DNA from: Furcasterigmium furcatum
Lineage: Eukaryota > Ascomycota > Sordariomycetes > Glomerellales > Plectosphaerellaceae
Reading direction: 5' to 3'
DNA: 64,000 nt
Assembly (NCBI GenBank): GCA_001599815.1
Contig: BCIA01000005.1
Coordinates: 4,906,472 to 4,970,471, forward strand
Each line of letters begins with the position of its first letter. Positions within the stretch are counted from its first letter, which is position 1. Below the pieces are notes generated by a model, which was given only the letters and a program-made list of their open reading frames with translations, was not told the origin of the DNA and ran no database searches. The position numbers and the translations under genes were made by a program. Of the stretch, positions 23,002 through 34,123 are shown one piece after another.

Positions 23002-23860
23002 CTTGACGTGTTGCGATCGGCTGGAATGGGAAGAGATAGTCGAAGCTTGAAGCACAGCGCGCAGAGGCAGTACTGCGATAAAACGATGAGGTCGGGAGAA
23101 GAAGCTAAGCAGGCGACGGAAGGCGGATGTGAACGAGACTCCCAACTCATGGACTCACGGTCGCCCAGAATTAATCTTCCTTGGCGCTCAGAACTCAGAC
23201 CTGAGATCAGCCGCTGACTGTGTCGAGCGATGTCATGGAATGCCCATCTGCGCAAGGAAGCATGCCGATTCTGCTTTCGGCAGAGAAGCATTCGATGCGG
23301 CCGTGATGTCGGTTGTGACACCCCAGTACAATTACAGGTACAGATACCTCCGTCAGGCTGGGCTGACCAGGGGTCAGATGCAGTGCCGATCACACCAAAC
23401 CCTGCATGTGGTCATCCCGCCCACGCAGATCTGCAGGTTGCTGACCTTCGACCGAAGCTTGCGAAGCTTGAGAGACATCGGCATGCCGCTATCGATCTTG
23501 GCAATTACAATCTCAGTCAGCCTGGATGAAACTCCTCCAATGTGCCCACTTGCCGCGGCATGTTCGGTCGGACATCGTCCGGGATCGGTAACGTGCCCCT
23601 GGATGTTGCATCTCGTTCGCCACATGCACTTTTCATGTTGCCTCATGTCGTAGAGAACAAGAAGTCCGGTCGAAAGGGGTCTCGCAAGGCCCCCTTGATC
23701 TTGCTGTTCGTTCAACTCTTTTCTTCTCATTCCATCCCAGCAGTCGACAGTTCTGTTCTAGTCTGGTATGAGGAGAGCAGAGGGCAACTGAATCTGATAC
23801 ACCACATCCCTTCATTCTACTAGTCTTCTCGCATCATTTCACTCCAGAGATCACATCACC
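23002..23860. promoter_or_regulatory. Shared divergent promoter of metalloprotease and chitinase
   Basis: 859 bp between two start codons reading outward. The chitinase side is C/T-rich before its ATG. No regulator site can be assigned with confidence. Confidence 0.45.
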
Positions 23861-25909
23861 ATGTTGGCCTCTCGTAGCCAGCTTTGGCTTATTGTGCCAC
23901 TCCTCACATCCATCATCACCGGCGTCCACGCCCAAGACCAGGAGAAGTACACCTGCTCCGAGTCGACGCCTTGTGATCTTGGCTGCTGCGGTCCTCTGTA
24001 AGTCCAGAACACTCTGAAATTTTGAAAGCATACTGATGCCAAAGTCAAGTGACGACGAAGGCAACGGCGTCTGCGGTCTCGGCCCTGACTTTTGCGGCGA
24101 GGGGTGCACCTCCTCCTGCAATGAGAAGAGTGAATGTGACCCTGGTTGGGGTGCGGAGTGGTCTGAAGCTTCTGACTGCCCCTTGAACGTCTGCTGCAGT
24201 GAATTCGGCTTCTGTGGCACGACAGCGGACTTCTGTGGCGGTAACATTCCCGCCCAGCCTCAGTGTGACCCGGCTGCAAGATCATCAGAGGGCAGAACGA
24301 TTGGCTACTATGAGGGATGGAATTTGGCCAGACCTTGCGGACGTGAGTATCTCGACTGAACAACTGCGGCGAACTTGCAACTGACAGGCAGGTTGCAGGT
24401 ATGCCGCCCGATGATGTACCTCTGGGTGAGTGCACGCGGCATGGTGTAGGCAGTGTCAATAGGAAGAGCCCCGTTCACTAACGCGCCATGCAGGCATCTA
24501 CACACATCTCATCTTCTCATTTGCCCTCATCAACCCGACGACCTTCCAGCTCGACGACATGGATGCCGGCACGGCAGCCCTTTATGGGTCGGTCGCGGGC
24601 CTCAAGCTGAAGCAGCCGGGGCTCCAGGTTTGGATTGGTGAGAAATTGACTCCATACTACGTTCTCGTCGTAAGATTGCTAACCTGCCGGTGCAGCCATC
24701 GGAGGCTGGGCCATGAACGACCCCGGTCCGTATCAGACAGCATTCTCCGACATGGCAAAATCGGAGGCCAACCAAGATAAGTTCTTCGACTCACTCATCA
24801 CTTTCATGAAGAAGTGGAACCTCGATGGTGTTGATCTTGACTGGGAGTATCCTGTCGCGGAGGATCGGGGTGGAATCCCAGAAGATTTCGACAACTATGT
24901 CAACCTCCTCCGCAGATTGCGAGCGCGCCTCAACGCCTCGGGCCGAAAGTATGGGCTCAGTCTTGCCGTGGTACGTCCTTCCCAATATCTGATGACTGCA
25001 CGATGCAAGCGACTGACATGACTTGCGGCGGCGACAGCCCGCCTCATACTGGTATCTCAGGGGCTTCAACCTTCAGGAGATGGAGCCATACGTGGACTGG
25101 TTCAACATCATGACCTATGATATCCGTGAGTGGCAAAAGATGAGGCTGATGTCGTCGCTCTGCTGACCCATTTGAGCAGACGGCGTCTGGGACAAGGACA
25201 TTGAGGTGAGCTTGACCGAAAATTCCGCGTCGGGGATGCTAGATAAACAGATACTGACTTATCCAGTCGCTGGGTCCGTACGCGCATGCTCACACCAATC
25301 TAACCATGATCGAGAACGGTCTGGAGCTGTTTTGGAGGAACAACATCAACCCTGAGCGCATCACCCTTGGTCTGGGTTTCTACGGTCGCAGTAAGCACGT
25401 CTCAAATCTTGGCCGAAGCTCGTCAGGCTAATCTCCGCAGGCTTCACGATGAAGGACCCCAACTGCATGGATGCCGGGTGCGAATTCACCGAGGGCGCCA
25501 AGGGCGGCGAGTGCACGGGAACACCTGGTGTCCTATCAGCCGCGGAGATCAACCAGATCATTGCCAATGGTGCCAATATCAAGATTGACCGGGAGGCGGC
25601 GGCAGTCATCGTCACGTGGGACACTGATCAATGGGTCAGCTTCGACAATGCCGAGACCCTTGGGATGAAGGTCGATTTTGCGAACAGGCGCTGCTTGGGC
25701 GGGTGAGTTGCAGCCATTCCATTGTTCGTTCTTGAAAAGACTGACGTCCAAATAGGGTCATGGTTTGGGCGGTCGATTTGGACGATGGATCGCTCATCGA
25801 GGCGCTGGGTGAGAACATTGCGCGCGAGAGGCAGGGCGTCATCGAGAGCTGGCCAACACTGTTCCCGTGTCTGGGAACGGAGATGCCTCCGGAAAGCGAC
25901 GAGCTGTAA
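23861..25909 (+). CDS. Secreted GH18 chitinase with type-1 chitin-binding domain
   Basis: 509 aa from ten exons: 23861-23997, 24050-24342, 24399-24425, 24494-24637, 24696-24970, 25038-25125, 25180-25205, 25267-25390, 25441-25702 and 25756-25909. All phases close. A signal peptide ends at about residue 25 (GVHAQ). Two Cys-rich segments follow (CDLGCCG and the hevein-like CCSEFGFCGTTADFCG). The GH18 barrel starts at TIGYYEGW and holds SxGG-like AIGGWA and the catalytic DGVDLDWEYP, with Asp244, Asp247, Asp249 and Glu251 as proton donor. It hydrolyses chitin. The arrangement resembles fungal subgroup C chitinases, but the protein stops soon after the barrel and lacks their long C-terminal extension. 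Its neighbour encodes six LysM domains. Confidence 0.9.
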
Positions 25910-26331
25910 TCTGACTTCGGTCTGACAACACATGTATCTTCGCGATCTCGAGGAATATGCTATAGGCCTCCCTCGTCGCTAAAGTGTGACTGAAGCATCA
26001 CAAGAACCAAATCACGTCCGGGTATTAAAGGAATACTATGTTTCGTTCCATTGGTTAGAAACCCCGCGTCCGTGATTAGTGCACAGATGACGAGCTCGAT
26101 TTGGTGGTACCTGATCCTGCCGCCTCATCGTTTCCAACCGGGGTCCTCCTTTGCCCAATGATTGCCTGACACGGGCGTCTCCCCGCACCTAGATGGCCAG
26201 CAGAGCTTTGAACACGCTCGAAGAAAGAGTGGCGTACATTACACAGCAAGATGATTTTTCAGTGAGTGAACTCAGCATCGCACGAACATGATGCCTTGGG
26301 GTGGATTGGCATGCCCACCTCCATGGGTATT
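25910..26331. other. Intergenic between convergent genes, with a dispersed repeat copy
   Basis: 3' ends of the chitinase and the alpha/beta hydrolase. It includes the repeat at 26048-26103. Confidence 0.5.
26048..26103 (+). repeat. Dispersed repeat, copy 1
   Basis: It starts with CCATTGGT and contains a 19-bp core, GTGCACAGATGACGAGCTC (26079-26097), identical to the core at 33831-33849. Over the last 33 bp the two copies differ at about three positions. Confidence 0.7.
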
Positions 26332-27577
26332 TCAAATCCTAGCTCTGATGTCCTTCTCTTCCAAAAATATTTCGAGCAACCCCTGGAACTCCTCCTCCTT
26401 TGCCAGGAAGCAGTGGTGTCCACCGTTTATTGTAATCAGCTTAACATCCGCGAAGTTGGCGAGAGTTGACTCCACAAGCGGTACTGGAGCGCATGCATCA
26501 TCGGAAGCCGCTACCATGAGGGCCGGGGTCTTGATAGTGTACTCTGCCTCTGGTAGATCTGCTCATGATTAGTTTTGAATCGAAAGAGGGTATAGATGCT
26601 AACCTACCCTTCTCACACTCCCAGTTGACATTCTCAGCATAGCAGTGATAATACTGAGTAGCGGAAGCCCAATCATTGGCAAAGAACTCGCGGCGTTCCT
26701 ATCAAGGTGAGCTAGGTTGTCCAATATGACTTTGTGAACTTCCAATTTCGGTAAGCCTTACAAGGTCGGTGATATAATCGTCCGTGATACACTCCCTGTC
26801 GTTGACGAGCCACTCCTTGAGAGCTCCCCTGGTCACGAAGTGTCTCTGCTAGCTGTCAGCTGTCTTGGTTGCGTATCGATGATTTAAAATCAACAGAGGG
26901 AGCCATGCGATGAAACAGAAGATGAAATACGAACCTTCCACATCTCCGGGTCTTTCGCGTAGAAGAGTTGGAAGAAAGACTTCGTCTGATTTCAATCCAT
27001 CCTCCTAATTAGCTGATATCGACAGCGCATGGCAGCTTCTCCTGCAGACGCAGGTTGGACTCACATGATTTTCCAGTAGGTCTTTCTCGGCCATGAAGAG
27101 AGTCCAATATCCAAAAATAGAGAAACCAAATGCTTGTTCTGTCTGGTCGTTCACGGCCTCCAAGTCCAGTGGGCCCGGAGCCCAATACGGCACAGCAACC
27201 AGTATGAGCGCCAAGGTTCGGTTGTGGTGATAAATCGCCATTCGGGACGCAACGAGGGAGCCCCAATCATGTCCTATGACCACCGCATTATCGACACCTT
27301 CTGCAGAGAGTATGTCAACCATACTCTGAGCCATGACCTTGGCAGCAAAGTTCTCGGCGCTTCGAGGTTTCTCACTACCTCCCAAACCTAACATGTCGGG
27401 GGCAATGCAACCATATCCCAGGCCTTCGAAATGGGCGATGTGACGACGCCAAATATTCGCGGTGTATGGAAAGCCATGTAAAAAAAGGATCGTCGTCTTG
27501 CCTGGATGAACCGAAGCATAGTATGAATAGGTGTGGCCTGTGCTGGTGCACAGCTTTTTGCGATCAAGCACCTCCAT
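26332..27577 (-). CDS. Alpha/beta hydrolase, epoxide-hydrolase-like
   Basis: 321 aa from exons 27065-27577, 26935-26985, 26762-26845, 26608-26698 and 26332-26558; every exon join keeps phase. The oxyanion motif HGFP is at residues 34-37, and the nucleophile is Asp104 in GHDWGS, the aspartate version typical of soluble epoxide hydrolases and haloalkane dehalogenases rather than serine esterases. The final exon supplies the acid loop region and the catalytic His in GGHHCFL. The cap domain is encoded by the small middle exons (TKSFFQLF, DYITDL). No signal peptide, so it is cytosolic. Likely reaction: hydrolysis of an epoxide to a diol; the substrate is unknown. It lies next to an SDR on the same strand, which would fit a small oxidative pathway. 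Confidence 0.85.
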
Positions 27578-28415
27578 GACTTCTGGGCTGAGGCTGATCA
27601 GGCGCTTGACTTGATGTCCACCAAGCGAGCGCGTATGTTTGGTTTAATATACTTCCAGAGCCAAATGTCACAATGCGGAAAATCTTCAAGCTAAGGCAGC
27701 CCTCTTGACTGTCGGACATCTGATAATAGATACATCCTGATCTGACCCGCCACCGGTGGTCCAGTGATCCCTGTAGACTACCTGCGAGTCATCCGGCTCG
27801 CCTTTTCAGCCAATTACTAATGTCTGGAGAACAAAACTTGGATCGTCAAATATTACGCTTATGGGGACGGCCGGACGGCGAGGCCGGGGTGGAGAGTTCA
27901 CATAGTAGGATCGGGAGCGAAAATGGACACCTCGGAGAAAGGGCCTCAGCGGTCGATACCGCTTTTAACTCCGGCTTTTGTCGAATGATTCCATGCCTAA
28001 TGCCATTGGAAGGGCCTGCTCTCGAGGCACGAGGCGAGGCGCTGAGGCTCCGTCCGGTTGAGTAAGGTCCCATATGTCGGGGTATTTCTTGATTGGTTGG
28101 TATTACGAGTTGTTGTCTAGTGCCGCCCCAGCCAGGTTTCCGAAATTCGCCCCGGATTGCGGCCGACAGGTTGCATCCACTTTCAGGGGGCGGCACCCAA
28201 CGTTAACGTTCCACCAGGCGGACTCCATAGCGGGCAGGTAGAAGTCCGTGACATACAGCGCACAAGTATCAACATGTTCATGAGAAAGCTCAGCAGCGCC
28301 GGTGACATTCCACATCATACTGATGCCTTCTCTAGCTTATTTCACCAGGTAGGTACACGTGTTGCCCGCTTCCCTAAGCCTCGATAGTGGTAACCACAGC
28401 GTCCTATGCAGAGCT
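27578..28415. other. Intergenic, minus-strand promoter space
   Basis: It lies upstream of the alpha/beta hydrolase. Only weak frames are present; no gene recognised. Confidence 0.45.
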
Positions 28416-29407
28416 TCACCATGGGACAGGCTCTCCTTTGAAATCAACAAAACAGCCTGCTTTTTGCATGGTGGCCTCGTCCAACACTTTCAAGCATGCC
28501 GCAGCAGAGTCATTCTCCAGAATACTTGGTGCGCTGGGAATGTTTTGTTCCACCCAGGAGGTGATGCTGCTGCCAGTCTCTGTATCCTTGAGCCAGCCTT
28601 ACGTCTCTGGTTAGTAGTTGTCGTCAAAGTCTCGGCCGAGAATCATATTGCAGTACTAACCTGGGTGGATCAGGAATGCTACAATGCCATCATCCTTGAG
28701 AACGCCACTCCACTTCCGAACCAACCTGCGGTCGATGTGAGCAGCGTAACCGGGAATCTTGATAAAAGCCTTACATGTTCAGGCCAGCCTTCGCTATGCC
28801 ATAGCTGTTGCATACGTTCACCATGTGGAATCCGATTTCAATGGATCCCAGTTGAGAGGATACGAACATGATTTTCCTGCCTTGGCTCTTCCGGATGAGC
28901 GGCAGGAACTCCCTCACGAGCCGGAGAGGCCCAAACACAGTGAGATCAATCTCGGCGCTGAGCTTCTCCATACTTCTAGTTTGTGTTATTTCTTCAATTA
29001 CCAGACATTAACTTGAAACGTGCGGAGAACACTCACAAATCATCAAAAGAAGCCAGCGACTGAAGACTGACCCCTGCGTTGCTGATGAGATGGTCGAGGC
29101 CGTTTGGAAGAAGGCTATGCAGCTCAAGAGCTACGGCCCGGATGGTGTCGGGTTCAGTGACATCTAGATCAAACATTATGAGGCGATTGCCGGGATACAT
29201 GTCACGCAGTTGCTGGAGGCCCTTTGATTCTGCCGTCTTTCGAGCCGTCGCAATGACAATGTTGTCGTGGTCATGCAGCTGGGCATATCAGTTAGCCCCA
29301 GCTTCGACACGGCAAGACTCCGTGCTCCAAGCGAAAGTTCCTACCAGTTCTTTCACGAGTGCCAATCCAAGGCCACGGCTTGATCCGGTGATGAGAAAAG
29401 AAGGCAT
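28416..29407 (-). CDS. Classical short-chain dehydrogenase/reductase (sniffer/C-factor-like)
   Basis: 249 aa from exons 29345-29407, 29037-29278, 28775-28972, 28661-28725 and 28416-28597. All joins keep phase; the last acceptor was chosen after an in-frame TAA and restores HPGWLKD. The cofactor motif TGSSRGLG is at residues 7-14, the structural motif in LISNAGV near 90, the catalytic serine in FVSSQ, and YxxxK in YGIAK. C-terminal HPGW is typical of small carbonyl reductases related to sniffer and C-factor proteins. It is cytosolic and NAD(P)H-dependent; the substrate is unknown. It shares orientation with the epoxide-hydrolase-like gene downstream and the Zn2Cys6 gene upstream. Confidence 0.8.
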
Positions 29408-30110
29408 GGCGACGGTGCATTAACGTTGAATCTTACAGACATGGTTCTCCCGAAGTTCATCGTTTGTATGGCGATGCCTTTATACCCAGCCTCCACCAGC
29501 AAGTCCACAAGTCCGATAACTTGAATTCCGCCCCCAGTGAAACCTCGTTTCGGCCAGAGAGTCAGATGGTTTTGCCGACGTCGTAATTCACAGCCAATCA
29601 TCCCGTATGTGACTTCCATAAGCTCGGAGTTCACAAACGACTCCGGCGCATGTCCCGTCCCTTGGCTCGGGGGATTACCCACCTCGGCCCCGCCACGCAA
29701 GTGTTGATTCCTCGGCATAAATTCACGCAAGCTTGATGACTCGCGCTCAACCGGCGACCTTGGAGACCCTGTCCTAGCAATCATCGGAACGTCAGACGTT
29801 ACTCTATACTACTGGCCCCCTGCAGACGGCACGGCCCACCACCTTGCTCGCAACGGCGTCAAATAGGATTTCGTCCTTGGAAGCGTCCCTATCACACCCC
29901 AGCTGTCTGTGACGGCGCGATTGTATCTTGCAGATTACAGAAAATAAGCCACGACGGCCATGGATGATGCACTGCCTACGAGGCCAACCTGGCTCCGCAG
30001 CCCTAGAGGAGTCGAGCGGTGAGCCGATGATTTGAGCTTCGTTTAGAGGGACTACTCTTAGACTCTGACTCGCTTGGTGAGGCTTGTTCCTCTCACTCAT
30101 CTTTCTCGTC
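29408..30110. other. Intergenic
   Basis: Upstream of the SDR. A minus-strand frame of about 140 codons (29353-29784) overlaps the SDR start and has no recognisable domain. Nothing else is supported. Confidence 0.45.
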
Positions 30111-30404
30111 TCAATTCTCGGCCTTGGCGTCGAGGCATTCTACTCCCTCAACACCGGTTGCTGGACGTGTCGTGCCAGCCGGGCAACTTGTAAAGAGCTG
30201 ACTACAGCAAACTCTTCCCTTGGGCAAACAGCCTTCCCCACATAGCTCGTAGCCCGCCTCACATTCCGCCTCTCCCTTTTCCGGAGAACCGCCTGGCATG
30301 CACAAAGGTAGGAGGATACAAAAGGCCGTAGGGTATATTAAGAAAGTAATACTCTCAGCGGGATCTCGAAGCCCAGAGCTTCGCCAGATCATCCAGAAAA
30401 GCAT
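30111..30404 (-). CDS. Small Cys-rich open frame, doubtful
   Basis: 98 codons. A hydrophobic stretch (ITFLIYPTAFCILLPL) is followed by a Cys-rich module (CEAGYELCGEGCLPKG, then RVCCSQLF and SCPAGT). The spacing resembles short Cys modules in secreted fungal proteins (C..GC.P.G..CC...CP.G). The first codons overlap the last 50 bases of the Zn2Cys6 gene on the same strand, and I see no clear signal peptide start. It could be a remnant of a larger secreted protein or chance. Confidence 0.25.
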   Translation of the reverse strand: MLFWMIWRSSGLRDPAESITFLIYPTAFCILLPLCMPGGSPEKGEAECEAGYELCGEGCLPKGRVCCSQLFTSCPAGTTRPATGVEGVECLDAKAEN

Positions 30405-31942
30405 CTGCAGCGAGGAATCTATTCTTTACCTTCATTAGTAGCCCTGCCACTACTTCTTGTTGCCATGCGAGATATGCTCGTGCACCCGCTACTCTCAAGG
30501 GGAACAGAAACAGCACAGGTGAGAGGTTCGTGGTTTTCATCGCGGCGGTTGTCGAGTTTATTATAGCCTCAAAATGCCGAGAGAGGTCTTTCGCAGCGAG
30601 AACTGGTGTGTCAACCCGCATGTTTGTCCAGTGCCGTGCATCGTAGTCATAGTTCCCGGACAGGTAGATGCTAGTGGCGGCGTGGTAGGAGGTGGCGAGA
30701 AGCATTTCGGGCGGTTGGTCATCAAGAAAGGATGCTTTTGTCTTCCAGTCTTCAAGAGACTTTCGGAGTTCGAATCCTTCGGCAGCCAGTCCCGTTGCAG
30801 TGGACAGTTCGCGGGAACCAAGTGCGGCTGGCAGAGAGTCAATGAATTCGGCAGTGCTGAATGGCGGCGTCAGCATCCAGTCCTCCCCGGTACGGGCTCC
30901 TGAGATGATGCAGAACTTACCGTACTCGCAGGTTGGCACACAACACCACAAGCTCAAGAATTTCATGTGGGAGCGATTGCTCTCCAGCAGCTTGGTTTGT
31001 TGACAAAGTACGAGCGGCGTCTATCCAGTCTGGAGACGCGAGGAAGCTCGGCTCGTTGAAGATGATCGACCTGCAGACCTCAAACGCCCGGACCTGGATG
31101 AAAAAGGTCCGTAACGGTCCTGACTTGATCTTGGAGGGACCGATAGCGGCAAGAGCTCGGGATGTGCCGAAGACCATGTGTTGAAGCCAGCGCTGTCCAG
31201 ATGGATCCTGCATGAGCTGGACCAAGACGCTCGTCAGTTGCTGGTGAAGTGCGCTTGATGGGGCAGACTGGATTCGGAATATGAACCCACCTCGAACAGC
31301 CCTAGGAACAGGGTCGACCAGAGAACACTGGTCTTGGCAACGACTGTGGATTCGGAAACGGCGGCTCTGAGCAGGGTGATCGACCTCGCATATGCGCCCA
31401 ACGCAAAGTGCAGGTCGGCGCAGGGCTTCGAAGCGTTCATGGAGTATGCCTGAATTGCCCCGAGTGCCAGCATGGCGTGCAACAGGTGGGAGCCGTCGGA
31501 CTGCCTAGGACCTACGGAGGTCTTCGCCAGATTCTGGACATCTGCTAAGAACGGCAGGTCATTCCCTGTGAAGTTGTTCCTCTGGACGAACAAGTCAAAG
31601 TATTGAAGATAGGTAACTGTCGCATCGGAAAGAAGTCTTTCGGGAGATGCGGCTTTCGCATTAGGCAGATCAAAAGAGGTAGGCGAGAGATGCTTGCCCC
31701 TATTCAGGACGATGGCTTGCCTCTGGCCGGGGGCCGTTGCTGCAGATGCCGAGAAGATGCAGCTGGTGCCCCGTTTCTGACACCGGGCGCATGGATATTC
31801 GCCGGAGCACTGTGACCTCGTTAGCTGGCTGGGCGGAATGTTTGGACATCTGCTCTCGGTTGATCAATACCTTGGAGTGGCTCAAGGCGCACTGCGTGCA
31901 TCGGGAACGCCTGGTTCGACGGTCAAAGGGCCCAACCGGCAT
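30355..31942 (-). CDS. Zn2Cys6 transcription factor
   Basis: 462 aa from exons 31871-31942, 31291-31809, 30921-31216 and 30355-30856. The six cysteines are at residues 15, 18, 25, 31, 34 and 41 (C-x2-C-x6-C-x5-C-x2-C-x6-C). The first intron falls exactly before the third Cys, as in the Zn2Cys6 gene at 42306. Basic residues (FDRRTRRSR) precede the cluster. The rest is a helical regulatory region (HLLHAMLALGAIQAYS, then LWSTLFLGLFE) of the C6 group often next to secondary-metabolite or catabolic genes. It is a predicted nuclear regulator with unknown targets; the nearby SDR and hydrolase on the same strand are candidates by position only. Confidence 0.8.
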
Positions 31943-32443
31943 CGCGAGAAGATTACTCGAAGAAGCTTAGATTCGAAGACCTGGTCATCTCTCGTAAAAA
32001 TGGCTCGGGGAATTCAGGACGAACGCGTGTTCATCCCTGTCACATGATGCTCGTCGAGGAGCCCGATGACGGAGTTTGAGGCTCAGCGGACAAGATGGTC
32101 AAGGTGAAGTTTAACTACGAGCCGAAGTTGCGGGACGCCAAACCCAATGAAGCAGCGTTTGGGCGACGCTATCCGCGATTTTTAATGGAGCTGCGGGTTG
32201 TCCGAGTCAAGCCCCTGGACGTGCTAAGACCAAAATCGCGAGTCTTGGCCCAAAGCAGAAGTGACTGTGCGAAATGCAGTGATGGAGCTCAAGCAGTTGT
32301 CCGTCGAGAGTTGCAAAAGTGCCTGGCAGCGTGGGTAGGAAGAAGAGTATATTAGATGGAGGTGCCCAGCTCAAACGTATTGGAATTCTCCCAGAGTCAA
32401 CAACCCTTTCCACTTCATTGCCCAATCCCACTTACAACTCAAG
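31943..32443. promoter_or_regulatory. Divergent promoter: Zn2Cys6 regulator / PAF-acetylhydrolase-like gene
   Basis: 501 bp between two start codons reading outward. The plus-strand side has a C/A-rich leader just before the ATG at 32444. No specific operator identified. Confidence 0.4.
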
Positions 32444-33630
32444 ATGATCTCAGTCCTCATCCTCGGCGGCTTCGCCCTCGCCGCAAAGGCCGTCCAGGTC
32501 ACGGCTCCCTCCGGGCCCTTTGCGGTCTCCATGTCGGCCCAGGCCCTCACCGACGAAACTCGACTCGACCCTTACGCCCCTGTGGATAATCCTCACTCAC
32601 GCCGACTGATGATTTCAACCTTCATGCCCATCGACGAAGGGAAGACACCCTGCGTCGGACAGCATATCGTGCCATACATGACCCCCTTGCTCGCCCAAGT
32701 GTACGACGAACTCGGGGTTGCCGTTGGCCTCCCCAATGGGACCTTTACCTCATTGGAGATGAGCTTTTGTTCGCCCAAGAAGTCGCCATGCACTCCGAGC
32801 TCTTCGAACGTCCCGCTTGTCCTCTTTTCCCCGGGCTGGGGCAACCCGCGGCTGCTGTACGGCGCCATGGCTCGCGAGATTGCAAGCCACGGTTTTGCCG
32901 TCGTGACCATCGACCACCCGTACGATCCGTCCTTTGTTGAGTTTCCGGACGGCACGGTCTATCGTGCCGTGGAGCTTGATACTGAAAACAACACAGTCAT
33001 TGAGGCTCTCACGCAGGTACGTTGGACTCTCCCCATGGACATTCGGGTATCGTCTGACGAACTGTTCTCCAGGTCCGAGCGGAAGATTCCTCGTTTGTTC
33101 TCACTTACCTCCACGAGAATCCCGTCCCCGGCATCGATCTCGACAGTGTGATCATGGCTGGTCACTCCCTCGGCGGCGCCACGGCAGCGGCAGCAATGCT
33201 GTCGGACCGTCGCATCCTGGGCGGCATGGATCTCGACGGGATGCTCTTCAACCCCGTCCTAGAAGCTGGACTTGACAAACCCTTTGCTCTTGTGGGGCGA
33301 AAGGGACACGACGAGGAAGATCCTACTTGGGACGTCTTCTACGATGCGTCGCGCGGCCAGAAGATGCAGATTGCTGTCGAGGGAACCACCCATGCAAGCT
33401 TCACGGACTTTCCGACGTTGATCAAGTCGCTGAACCTGACCCTCCCGGAGGAAGCAAAGTCTCTGCTCGAGAGTCAGATTGGAACCCTGGAGTTCGGAAG
33501 GGCAGCGGAGGTTGTCGCTGGGATCGTCGCGGCCTTTGCGGACCTGGTTCTGGATGGGGAGGTTGGTTCCATCTTCACGAAGGGGGACTCGGATTTCCCG
33601 GAAGTTTCGGTTGTTAAAGCTAGCCTTTGA
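32444..33630 (+). CDS. Secreted PAF-acetylhydrolase-like lipase
   Basis: 376 aa from exons 32444-33016 and 33073-33630, phase 0. The N terminus has a signal peptide (MISVLILGGFALAAKA). The middle carries the PAF-AH family layout: LVLFSPGWGNPR before the oxyanion region, VVTIDHPYDPSFVEFPDG, the nucleophile elbow GHSLGG (Ser about 223), DLDG following MDLDGMLF as the likely acid region, and a catalytic His in EGTTHASFTDF. It should cleave short or oxidised acyl chains from phospholipids or similar esters outside the cell. Several NxS/T sites (NGTF, NLTL) fit secretion. Confidence 0.85.
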
Positions 33631-34123
33631 GCAGATAATGCTTCATGTTTCGAATAGAGTGTAATTGTATTTGAATTGTTCAAATCAGCCCAATGCAGAA
33701 TCATCGTGATGATCGCCCGGCTTGTAAGAAGGAGAGAAGTGCCGGCCGGGGTCCGCCCCATTGAAGCTCCAGAACAGGGGGAATCCAATTTGCCGCCTCC
33801 ATTGGTCAAAATTTTGGCGCCCGGTGATTGGTGCACAGATGACGAGCTCAATTTGAACCAATCATGACCGACGACTCCCCTCACGTCCCACCGCTGTCCG
33901 CACTCATCGCTCCGCGTCTGACACCGACAAACTGCCAAGTTGAATCACACATCGACAATGTGACGCCCTGGGGTGTGTCGGCGAGGAGTCATCAGCATGG
34001 ACAGAACTTTGCTGACACAGCTCGACGACTCCTCTCCATAGACGGCAACCTCTCCTGCTTTGCCATCTCACGAGTCACCACCACGACTCGACTGCTGAAC
34101 GACGACCATCGCCAACCGCCGTC
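33631..34123. other. Intergenic, with a dispersed repeat copy
   Basis: Promoter space of the Zn2Cys6 gene at 34124 and 3' end of the lipase. It contains the repeat at 33799-33862. Confidence 0.45.
33799..33862 (+). repeat. Dispersed repeat, copy 2, with inverted ends
   Basis: It shares the core GTGCACAGATGACGAGCTC (33831-33849) with 26079-26097. This copy is bounded by imperfect inverted repeats, ATTGGTCAAAATT (33801-33813) and AATTTGAACCAAT (33850-33862). It may be a hairpin or the relic of a miniature inverted-repeat element. Confidence 0.65.
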
